This document shows positions 1 through 6,664 of a DNA stretch of 9,927 nt, in pieces. Every line of letters starts with the position of its first letter. Within the stretch, counting starts at the first letter, position 1. Source of the stretch: an uncultured Lachnospiraceae bacterium (GTDB lineage Bacteria > Bacillota > Clostridia > Lachnospirales > Lachnospiraceae); NCBI GenBank assembly GCA_910578825.1, contig CAJTSB010000024.1, positions 1 to 9,927 of the forward strand, in the 5' to 3' direction. A program made the translations under genes and the position numbers. Below the pieces are notes generated by a model that saw only the letters and a program-made list of their open reading frames with translations, had not been told where the DNA came from and did no database searches.

Positions 1-486
1 GATGTATCCACAAGGATATTTTATATGGATCAGGGCGAAATCTACGAGGATGGGACGCCAGAACAGATTTTTGAACATCCAAAGAGGGAGAGGACCCGAA
101 TATTTATCCAGCAACTTAAAGTGCTCCATGTGGATAAAATCTCATGTGACTTTGACTTTCTGGCCTTTATGACCCAGCTTGAGGAATTTGGGCGGAAACA
201 GCAGCTTTCCCAGAAGCAGATTTATGCTATGCAGCTTGTGGTAGAGGAGGTACTAATGATGAAACTCTTGCCTGCAATAGAAAACGAAGGTAGAGTGGAT
301 ATTTCTTTGGATGTGGAATATAGTGAGCGGGAGAATTTGGTGCAGATGCGGTTTTCTTATAGTGGGCCTTCCTTTTATCCTTTTGACAGTGAAGAAGATT
401 TGTCCTACAGGATGATAAAAGGGGTATCCAAAGGGATGGAGCATAAGTTCGAGGATGGGGTAAATTATTTTATGATAAGTATATAA
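1..486 (+). CDS. ABC transporter ATP-binding protein C-terminus fused to a degenerate RsbW/histidine-kinase-like ATPase domain (5' partial)
   Basis: The reading frame is open from base 1, so the gene starts upstream and only its C-terminus is present. The first 40 or so codons (DVSTRIFYMDQGEIYEDG, then TPEQIFEHP and FIQQLK) match the end of polar amino acid transporter ATPases of the GlnQ type, which energise import at the inner face of the membrane. A normal GlnQ would stop there. This one continues for about 125 residues. The extension has the layout of a GHKL ATPase: an LVVEEV helix (about bases 235-252) where RsbW-type proteins carry E..N, then strands and SYSGPSF (about 355-375) where the DxGxG nucleotide loop is expected. 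The N-box Asn and the glycine box are both absent, so ATP binding by this domain is doubtful. The ATG at 25 is internal and not the start. The ABC assignment is firm; the GHKL reading is an inference from pattern. Confidence 0.75.
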   Translation, partial: DVSTRIFYMDQGEIYEDGTPEQIFEHPKRERTRIFIQQLKVLHVDKISCDFDFLAFMTQLEEFGRKQQLSQKQIYAMQLVVEEVLMMKLLPAIENEGRVDISLDVEYSERENLVQMRFSYSGPSFYPFDSEEDLSYRMIKGVSKGMEHKFEDGVNYFMISI

Positions 487-506
487 AAAAGAAGGAGCAG
501 AATTAA

Positions 507-971
507 ATGGAGAAGGCAACAATGCTGAAATTTCATGCAGACGATATTATTATGAAAGAGAGCGGAATTTATGAGGAAATGTACAAAATTATATCTGGCT
601 CTGTGGCGGTATATATTCGGTATGGAGAAAAAGAAGAGCATTTGATTGGGATTTATTCCGAGCCAAAATGTTTCGGTGAGTCAAATGTGCTTTCCAGCCA
701 GCCCAGTATTTATACGGTAGTTGCTTATGATGATGTATTATTGATGCGTATTACAAAGGATTCCCTGGAAGAGTTCATTAGAAATAATCCCAGAAATGCA
801 ATTGATATTATGCAGAATATGGTACATAGCAATATGTTGATGCAGAAAAATATTGACTTACTGCTGGATGATATTTATGAAAAGCAGGATATCAATAAGA
901 GACGAACAGAAGAGATAAAAAACAAGATTAAACGGTACAGAATAAACGGTTTTAATCTATTGGAAGGATGA
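507..971 (+). CDS. Stand-alone cyclic-nucleotide-binding-like domain protein
   Basis: This 154-residue protein has the beta-roll of CRP/FNR sensor domains at about residues 5-95 (MLKFHADDIIMKES, YKIISGSVAVYI and the phosphate cassette FGESNVLSSQPSIYTVVA). A helical tail follows (about 95-145), ending in the basic stretch KRRTEEIKNKIKRYR. CRP-type regulators are about 210-230 residues with a winged helix at the C-terminus; no such domain is present, so this is not an obvious DNA-binding regulator. The usual FGE is kept (residues 56-58), but the arginine that grips the cyclic phosphate appears to be serine (about S67), so cAMP or cGMP binding is uncertain. The start follows a good GGAG at 494-497, 9 bases upstream. 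The gene begins 20 bases after the ABC/GHKL gene and ends 4 bases before the acyltransferase gene, which suggests one transcript and a shared role. The partner is unknown. Confidence 0.75.
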   Translation: MEKATMLKFHADDIIMKESGIYEEMYKIISGSVAVYIRYGEKEEHLIGIYSEPKCFGESNVLSSQPSIYTVVAYDDVLLMRITKDSLEEFIRNNPRNAIDIMQNMVHSNMLMQKNIDLLLDDIYEKQDINKRRTEEIKNKIKRYRINGFNLLEG

Positions 972-975
972 AAAG

Positions 976-2097
976 ATGAACACAGTTCTTTCAAAAGAAG
1001 AGATAAATATCGGAAGGCAAAGGGAGTTTGATTACCTGAAGGGGACTTTTATGTTGTTTATATACCTAATCCATGCGTTTCAGGCGACCTTGTCCGGGGA
1101 GGATTCCATAACTCAGTGGATATATATGTTTGCAACGATGTCCGGTGCGGCTGTTTTTATTTTTGTTTTGGGAATTGGAACTGTTTATAGCAGGCAGTCA
1201 GCGCCGTTGGGATTTGTAAAAAATGGTATCCTCATGGTGGTTTATCAGTATTTGAATAACATTGTTTATGTAGCCGCACTGTTGCTGCCATATCCCTTTG
1301 TCCGCAAAAGTCTGTCAGAAACTGGGAGAGGGAATGTTCGGTTTTTAGTAGAGATATACATTCAATATACTAATATCTTTTTTATTACAGGAATCATTTA
1401 TCTTGTATTGGCATTGTTTAAGAAACTGAATATGAAAACGGTTGGATACATAATAATCGGTGCGGCAGTCAGCATAGCCGCTCCATTTCTCTATGGAAAA
1501 CCTGTAAATGTGCCAGCGCTTGGGTACGTTATGAAACTTTTGATTGGAGAAGCAGATTTTGTTTCTTTTACGCCGCTCTATTTTCTGCCTTATGCGTTAT
1601 TTGGAGTTGCTTATGGCAAAATCCTTCGTCATGTGAAAGATAAAGCGGGTTTTTATAGGAGGTTGGCGGTTCCCGGTATCCTGATCGTTTTCGTATGGTG
1701 GGCGCTGATATTCAGAAAATATGGTTCAGACATATCAGAGATGCGGGCTGTGTTGGGTGATATGTATACACAGCCGAACTTTTGGCATGTGGTGGCAAGT
1801 ATGGCACACATATTTGTTTTTGCCATTATATTTTTCTATATCGAAAGAATTAGCAGTAAAGATGGTAAAATGTGTGAACCCAGGAACCCTGTTGCGCGGC
1901 AGATTCTATATTATAGCAGGCATATTTCAAAGTATTATGCTTTGCATGTAATAGTATTTTTTATTGCCCTTGGACTGAATGGCTATGAGAGCTTTCGGAG
2001 TTATCAGTGTTGGTTTCTTGCACTGCTGTCAATTGTTGTGACCGAGGTTTTGGTAAGAGGATACAATATGTGGTTCGAAGATAAAACAAAGGCATAA
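976..2097 (+). CDS. Multi-pass membrane acyltransferase-like protein (acyltransferase 3 / HGSNAT-like)
   Basis: This 373-residue protein has about ten hydrophobic segments, roughly at residues 24-40, 50-72, 83-105, 128-147, 155-172, 196-215, 230-247, 268-290, 320-336 and 345-363. The N-terminal pattern REFDYLKGTFMLFIYLIHAF resembles the opening R-x-x-x-D-x-L-K-G...H helix of membrane acyltransferases (acyltransferase 3, OpgC and HGSNAT/DUF1624-like families). Those enzymes move acyl groups from cytosolic donors to sugars or lipids on the other face of the membrane. H33 in helix 1 is a candidate catalytic residue, and ISKYYALHV near residue 317 fits the late helix of these families. The start is preceded by GAAGGAT at 963-969, which overlaps the stop of the upstream gene. 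The substrate cannot be read from the sequence. A polytopic membrane protein is certain; the family is likely but not proven. Confidence 0.6.
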   Translation: MNTVLSKEEINIGRQREFDYLKGTFMLFIYLIHAFQATLSGEDSITQWIYMFATMSGAAVFIFVLGIGTVYSRQSAPLGFVKNGILMVVYQYLNNIVYVAALLLPYPFVRKSLSETGRGNVRFLVEIYIQYTNIFFITGIIYLVLALFKKLNMKTVGYIIIGAAVSIAAPFLYGKPVNVPALGYVMKLLIGEADFVSFTPLYFLPYALFGVAYGKILRHVKDKAGFYRRLAVPGILIVFVWWALIFRKYGSDISEMRAVLGDMYTQPNFWHVVASMAHIFVFAIIFFYIERISSKDGKMCEPRNPVARQILYYSRHISKYYALHVIVFFIALGLNGYESFRSYQCWFLALLSIVVTEVLVRGYNMWFEDKTKA

Positions 2098-2130
2098 AAT
2101 GTTACTTAAGCAGTTAAATATCGAATAAAG

Positions 2131-2167
2131 ACAAGCCATACAACGTTTTAATAACGTAAGGGCTTGT
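2131..2167 (+). other. Nested hairpin downstream of the acyltransferase-like gene
   Basis: ACAAGCC (2131-2137) pairs perfectly with GGCTTGT (2161-2167), and inside it ACGTT (2143-2147) pairs with AACGT (2153-2157) around a 5-base loop. There is no T-run after it, so it is not a simple terminator. It may be a 3' RNA stabiliser or processing structure of the upstream transcript, or chance pairing in AT-rich DNA. Confidence 0.4.
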
Positions 2168-2212
2168 GCGAGGGAGATTGTGAACGAGGAAATTATTTAT
2201 GCATAGTAAATC

Positions 2213-2245
2213 AAAAGCGGCGAGGAGAAATCTTCGCTGCTTTTT
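2213..2245 (+). terminator. Rho-independent terminator with GAAA tetraloop
   Basis: Bases 2213-2226 pair with 2231-2244 in a 14-bp stem with two G-T (G-U) pairs and no mismatch, capped by GAAA (2227-2230), a GNRA tetraloop. The stem begins with AAAA and ends with TTTTT (2241-2245). It should end the transcript of the three upstream genes and separate them from the GTPase-hem unit. The A-run on the 5' side means it could also work for transcripts coming from the other strand. Confidence 0.8.
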
Positions 2246-2421
2246 GGATATGCATGAAATTAAAATTTTGAGAAAAAAGCAATTGTCAATGCTGAAATTT
2301 AAAAACAGTTGCGCGCCTTCCGTGAAAATGGTAGATTGTATATAGTAAAGAAAATTGTTGATGAGCAAGATTATGTCGAGGAAACCATTGGAAATATGGT
2401 TGGATAATAGGAGAAAATCAG
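2246..2421 (+). other. Intergenic leader before the GTPase gene, with a possible coding remnant
   Basis: Transcription of the downstream unit should start in this stretch, because a strong terminator lies just before it. I see only weak promoter candidates: TATAGT at 2341-2346 resembles a -10 box but has no good -35 at 16-18 bases. Bases 2303-2407 form a short open stretch on the + strand that ends in TAA and reads like protein (for example FRENGRLYIVKKIVDEQDY). It lacks a start codon with a ribosome site and has a stop just upstream in frame (2300-2302). It may be the tail of a decayed gene, or chance. I do not recognise it. Confidence 0.25.
2409..2414 (+). promoter_or_regulatory. Ribosome binding site that favours the GTG start of the GTPase
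   Basis: AGGAGA lies 7 bases before GTG at 2422. The next in-frame ATG, at 2431, would be 16 bases away. The GTG is therefore the better start, even though it adds only three residues before that methionine. Confidence 0.7.
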
Positions 2422-5115
2422 GTGAATGAAATGCAGAATTCTCAAAATAAATCGAAAAAAAGTCTTACGATTGCCCTGCTCGCCCATGTAGACGCAGGCA
2501 AAACCACGTTGTCCGAGGCATTGTTATATGAGAGCGGCAGCATCCGCAAACTGGGCAGGGTGGACAATCAGGATGCATTTCTGGACACGGATGGACTGGA
2601 ACGTGCGCGGGGAATCACGATTTTTTCCAAACAGGCGGTGTTGAAACTGCCACATACGGAAGTTACACTCCTGGACACCCCGGGGCATGTGGATTTTTCA
2701 GCGGAAATGGAGCGTACCCTGCAGGTGTTGGATTATGCCGTTCTTGTCATCAGCGGTTCGGATGGGGTGCAGGGGCATACGCGCACACTGTGGCAGCTCC
2801 TTGGGAAGTATCGGATTCCGGTATTTTTGTTTGTAAATAAGATGGACAGGCCGGATACAGACAAGGGAGGACTGCTTGCAGAGTTAAAGGATAAATTAGA
2901 TGAAAACTGCCTTGATTTTTCAGAGACAAATTCGGATAGTTTCTATGAGAATGCCGCCATGTGCCAGGAGGATGTGCTGGAGTATTATCTGGAACATGGT
3001 GAGGTGAACGAAGAACAGTTGAGGGAAATGATTTTACAGAGAAAATTATTTCCCTGTTATTTTGGTTCCGCCTTGAAACTGGAGGGTGTGCGGGGATTTC
3101 TGAATGGATTTGAACAGTTTACGAAGAAGATTTCTTATCCGGAAGAGTTCGGAGCGAAAATTTTTAAGATAACTCATGATACGCAGGGGAACCGCCTGAC
3201 GCACCTCAAGATTACGGGCGGGACGCTGAAAGTGAAAACAGCGCTTACAAACAGCGATGAAAAGGTGAATCAGATTCGCATTTATTCCGGGGAGAAATTT
3301 GAACTGGTACAAGAAGCGGAGGCGGGAACTGTCTGTGCGGTGACCGGGCTTACCAAAAGCCGTCCCGGGGAAGGATTGGGGATGGAAAAGGATTCTGCCG
3401 CGCCGTTTCTGGCGCCGGTGCTGACGTATCAGATGATGCTGCCGGAGGGATGCGATACGGTTAAGATGCTTGCAAACCTCTATCAGCTTGAGGAGGAAGA
3501 ACCGGAACTTCACATTGTCTGGGATGAGGCTTTGCAGGAGATCCGCGTGCAGGTGATGGGAGAAATCCAGCTGGAAATTCTTACAAGCCTGATCCGGGAA
3601 CGGTTTGGTGTAGAAGTATCATTCGGCGTGGGAAATATCCTCTACAAAGAAACGATTGCCCGTCCGGCGGAAGGGGTGGGACATTACGAGCCGCTGAAAC
3701 ATTATGCGGAGGTACACCTTTTGCTTGAGCCGGGAGAAGAGGGCAGCGGACTTGTCTTTGCATCCGTATGCAGTGAGGACGTATTAGACCGTAACTGGCA
3801 GCGTCTTATTTTGACGCATCTTATGGAAAAGGAACACAAAGGCGTGCTGACAGGTTCGCCAATTACCGATATGAAGATTACGCTGGCAGCGGGACGGGCG
3901 CACCTGAAACATACGGAGGGCGGCGATTTTCGGCAGGCGACCTACCGTGCGCTGCGCCAGGGGTTGATGGAAACGCAGTCCGTGTTGTTGGAGCCGGTTT
4001 ACGAATTCCGGCTGGAAGTGCCGGAACAGATGATTGGACGCGCGATGACGGATATGGAGCGGATGCACGGAGGTTTTGAACTATCTGCTTTGCCAAACGG
4101 CATGACAGCGCTTGTCGGGACAGCTCCGGTGTCAAAGATGCAGGATTATCCGAGAGAGGTCGCGCAGTACACCAGAGGAGAAGGACGCATTTTTTGCGCG
4201 TTGAAAGGGTATGCGCCCTGCCATAATGAGGATGAGGTCATTGCGCGGATCGGCTATGAGGCAGAGCGCGATGTGGAAAATTCTGCCGATTCTGTTTTTT
4301 GCGCGCACGGCGCAGGATTTGTGGTAAAATGGGAGGAAGTCAAATCACAGATGCATCTTCCTACGCCATCGTTTGTAAGCCGTATTTTGAACGGAGCAGA
4401 GGATTTGGATGATTCTGTTTCGGAAGTCAGTTCCAGGCGGCACGCACAGGATGCGGGGCGGGAAGAAGAGTGGATCGGAGAAGATGAGGTAGAGGCGATT
4501 CTGTCAAAGACCCTCAATGCCAATAAGCATGACAAAGAATCGGTGCGCAAAGGCTACCAAAGGCGGCGTCCGGGGTCGAAGGAGCATATTCCGTCGGTAA
4601 CGCGTGCATTTAAAATGCCGGAGAAAAAAGAAGAATATTTTCTGGTGGACGGTTATAACATTATTTTTGCATGGCAGGAATTAAAGGAATTGGCAGAGCA
4701 TAATATAGACAGTGCGCGGGACAGGCTGCTTGACATAATGAGTAATTATCAGGGAATCCGGGGAAATAATCTGATCGTTGTTTTTGATGCCTATCGGGTG
4801 CAGAATCACCGTACAGAAATTATGGATTACCATAATATTCATGTCGTGTTTACGAAAGAGGCGGAGACTGCCGACCAGTATATAGAGAAGTTTGCGCATC
4901 AGCATGGCAGGCAGTACCGGGTGACAGTCGCTACGTCAGACGGCCTGGAGCAGATCATCATCAGAGGACAGGGCTGTGCGCTGATTTCTGCAAAAGAGCT
5001 TTTGGAAGAAATCAGGCGCGTGCAAAAGGAAACGCAGGAAGAATTGAAAGAACAGCAGGGGCAGCATAAAAGTTATCTGAAAGAAGTCATGCCAAAGGAT
5101 GTGAAAGGACAATGA
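2422..5115 (+). CDS. EF-G/TetM-like ribosomal GTPase fused to a C-terminal Rae1/YacP-type NYN ribonuclease domain
   Basis: This 897-residue protein has two parts. Residues 14-645 follow the five-domain plan of ribosomal protection GTPases (TetM, TetO, TetW), paralogues of EF-G. The G motifs are intact: AHVDAGKTT (21-29), RGIT (63-66), DTPGH with catalytic H89 (85-89), NKMD (139-142) and GSAL (215-218). Domain IV differs from true TetM proteins: where they carry an SPVS loop before PADFR, this has HLKHTEGGDFR (494-504), so tetracycline protection should not be assumed. A charged linker (about 655-735) leads to an NYN domain (738-865) close to Bacillus subtilis Rae1: LVDGYN, VVFDAY, FTKEAETADQYIE, VATSDGLEQ and GQGC.L..SAKELL. 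The four acidic positions expected of a PIN/NYN metal site are present (D743, D789, D818, D840). TetM alone is about 640 residues, and the extra length is exactly this domain. Rae1 is known to cleave mRNA in the ribosomal A site, so a GTPase that docks at the same site is a logical partner; that joint function is inference. The gene overlaps cobA-hemD by 4 bases. Database names such as tetracycline resistance protein would probably mislead here. Confidence 0.85.
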   Translation: MNEMQNSQNKSKKSLTIALLAHVDAGKTTLSEALLYESGSIRKLGRVDNQDAFLDTDGLERARGITIFSKQAVLKLPHTEVTLLDTPGHVDFSAEMERTLQVLDYAVLVISGSDGVQGHTRTLWQLLGKYRIPVFLFVNKMDRPDTDKGGLLAELKDKLDENCLDFSETNSDSFYENAAMCQEDVLEYYLEHGEVNEEQLREMILQRKLFPCYFGSALKLEGVRGFLNGFEQFTKKISYPEEFGAKIFKITHDTQGNRLTHLKITGGTLKVKTALTNSDEKVNQIRIYSGEKFELVQEAEAGTVCAVTGLTKSRPGEGLGMEKDSAAPFLAPVLTYQMMLPEGCDTVKMLANLYQLEEEEPELHIVWDEALQEIRVQVMGEIQLEILTSLIRERFGVEVSFGVGNILYKETIARPAEGVGHYEPLKHYAEVHLLLEPGEEGSGLVFASVCSEDVLDRNWQRLILTHLMEKEHKGVLTGSPITDMKITLAAGRAHLKHTEGGDFRQATYRALRQGLMETQSVLLEPVYEFRLEVPEQMIGRAMTDMERMHGGFELSALPNGMTALVGTAPVSKMQDYPREVAQYTRGEGRIFCALKGYAPCHNEDEVIARIGYEAERDVENSADSVFCAHGAGFVVKWEEVKSQMHLPTPSFVSRILNGAEDLDDSVSEVSSRRHAQDAGREEEWIGEDEVEAILSKTLNANKHDKESVRKGYQRRRPGSKEHIPSVTRAFKMPEKKEEYFLVDGYNIIFAWQELKELAEHNIDSARDRLLDIMSNYQGIRGNNLIVVFDAYRVQNHRTEIMDYHNIHVVFTKEAETADQYIEKFAHQHGRQYRVTVATSDGLEQIIIRGQGCALISAKELLEEIRRVQKETQEELKEQQGQHKSYLKEVMPKDVKGQ

Positions 5116-6608
5116 CAGGAAAAGTATTCCTGGTGGGGGCAGGTCCTGGAGACGCAGGGCTTATCACCGTAAAAGGCAGGGAAATCCTTGCGCAGGCAGA
5201 GGTTGTGGTATATGACAGCCTTGTGGGTGAAGGGATTTTTGGCCTGATACCAGAACATGCGGAAATGATAAATGCAGGCAAGCACGCCGGATGCCATACG
5301 ATGGAGCAGGAGGAAATCAATCAGATCCTGCTCGATAAAGCATTGGAGGGGAAATGCGTGGTGCGTTTGAAGGGGGGAGACCCTTTTTTGTTTGGCAGGG
5401 GTGGAGAAGAGCTGGAACTTCTGGCAGAGCAGGGAATTCCTTTTGAGATTGTGCCGGGAGTCACTTCTGCCCTGGCAGTTCCTTCCTATGGTGGGATACC
5501 GGTTACGCACCGTGAATTTGCCTCATCCGTGCATGTGTTTACCGGGCATCGCAAACATGGGGAACCGTTGCAGCTTGATTATGAAGTTTTGGCGCGTCTG
5601 TCCGGGACGCTGGTATTTCTCATGGGGGTTTCCAATTTAGGGGAAATCTGCGGCGGACTGCTTGCGGCGGGAATGAAACCGCAAACACCTGCAGCAGTTT
5701 TACAGCAGGGAACTTGTGCCGGACAAAAGAAAATGATTTCCAGTCTTGCCAAACTTTCGCAAGAGGTGCAAAAGCAGGGAGTACAGACGCCGGCGATCCT
5801 TGTAATCGGGGAAGTTTGCGCACTGGGAAATCAATTTGCATGGTATGAGAAGTTACCGCTTTATGGAAAAAAAGTGCTTGTGACAAGACCCAAAGAGCGC
5901 AGCAAATTGCTTGCCGACAGGCTGCGGCATTTGGGAGCCGAAGTATTGGAGATTCCAACGATACGGCTGGAGCGCATCAGGAACAATCGCAAGCTCTGGA
6001 AAGAACTGGAACGATTGTCAAATTATCAGTATCTTGTATTTACTTCTCCAACCGGAGTAGAAGTGTTTTTTGAGGAAATGAAAGAAACAGGACGCGACAT
6101 TCGTTCTCTGGGAGGGGCGAAACTTGCAGCCATCGGAGCGGGAACCGCAAAGGCGCTATCGGAGCGGGGACTGATTTGTGCGTTGATGCCGCAAACCTAT
6201 GACGGACGCCATCTGGGCGTCCTGCTCGGCGAGACGTGCAAGGATGGAGAGCGGATATTGATTCCACGCGCGGCCCAGGGCAATCCGCAGTTAATTCAGG
6301 AAATAGAAAAGCGCGTAAAGGTTGAAATTACAGAGATTCCGATTTATCGCACAACCTATGAGCGTCCGGTGTGGATGAAGGATTTACAGAAACAGTTTGC
6401 ACAGGGATTGATTCATATGGCAGTGTTTACGAGCGCGTCAACTGTTCGGGGATTTGCCAGGGCAGCGGAGGGAATGGATTACGGACTGGTTTGGGCAGTC
6501 TGCATCGGAGCGCAGACGGAGGCGGCGGCACGGGAACTGGGGATGAAGACCGTGACAGCAAAGCGTGCAACGATTGACAGCCTGGTGGAAGCCTGTCTGT
6601 TGGTTTAA
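5112..6608 (+). CDS. cobA-hemD: Bifunctional uroporphyrinogen-III C-methyltransferase / uroporphyrinogen-III synthase (CobA-HemD fusion)
   Basis: This 498-residue fusion carries out two consecutive steps in the cytosol. The C-terminal half closes hydroxymethylbilane to uroporphyrinogen III, and the N-terminal half methylates that twice with S-adenosylmethionine to give precorrin-2. CobA (about 1-240) shows VGAGPGDAGLITVKG (8-22), VVYDSLV, the SAM-site segment VVRLKGGDPFLFGRGGEE (83-100), VPGVTSA and GIPVTHRE, and TLVFLMGVSNL (166-176). HemD (about 250-498) is divergent, as this family always is, but shows KVLVTRPKERS, the TSPTGVEVFF segment (311-320), AIGAGTAKAL (340-349) and FTSASTVRGF (439-448). 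Such fusions are known in Clostridia. The start lies in ATGA overlapping the GTPase stop; AAAGGA occurs at 5094-5099 (12 bases away) and again at 5104-5109 (too close), so translation is probably coupled to the upstream gene. hemC, which makes its substrate, is not in the window. Confidence 0.92.
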   Translation: MTGKVFLVGAGPGDAGLITVKGREILAQAEVVVYDSLVGEGIFGLIPEHAEMINAGKHAGCHTMEQEEINQILLDKALEGKCVVRLKGGDPFLFGRGGEELELLAEQGIPFEIVPGVTSALAVPSYGGIPVTHREFASSVHVFTGHRKHGEPLQLDYEVLARLSGTLVFLMGVSNLGEICGGLLAAGMKPQTPAAVLQQGTCAGQKKMISSLAKLSQEVQKQGVQTPAILVIGEVCALGNQFAWYEKLPLYGKKVLVTRPKERSKLLADRLRHLGAEVLEIPTIRLERIRNNRKLWKELERLSNYQYLVFTSPTGVEVFFEEMKETGRDIRSLGGAKLAAIGAGTAKALSERGLICALMPQTYDGRHLGVLLGETCKDGERILIPRAAQGNPQLIQEIEKRVKVEITEIPIYRTTYERPVWMKDLQKQFAQGLIHMAVFTSASTVRGFARAAEGMDYGLVWAVCIGAQTEAAARELGMKTVTAKRATIDSLVEACLLV

Positions 6609-6664
6609 AAAGCATGATTGATGGGCCGTGGTCGTTGGTTGTTATATTTTGGAGGTAGATAGAA

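Noticed and set aside
253..522. 89-residue open frame on the - strand opposite the ABC/GHKL gene
   Set aside because: It lies fully opposite a real gene and its start; its composition fits antisense translation.
2114..2368. 84-residue open frame on the - strand in the intergenic gap
   Set aside because: It runs through the nested hairpin and the terminator stem and is rich in residues typical of random AT-rich DNA; no homology is apparent to me.
3046..4550. Several - strand open frames opposite the GTPase gene
   Set aside because: They mirror codon structure of the + strand gene, lack motifs and have no ribosome sites; the + strand domains are intact throughout.
2422..5115. Plain tetracycline resistance gene of the tet(M)/tet(W) type
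   Set aside because: The protein is about 250 residues longer than TetM, carries an NYN nuclease domain and lacks the SPVS loop. There is also no mobile-element context in the window.
6609..6664. Regulatory element between cobA-hemD and hemB
   Set aside because: The 56 bases hold a good GGAGG ribosome site but no hairpin, terminator or promoter that I can support.
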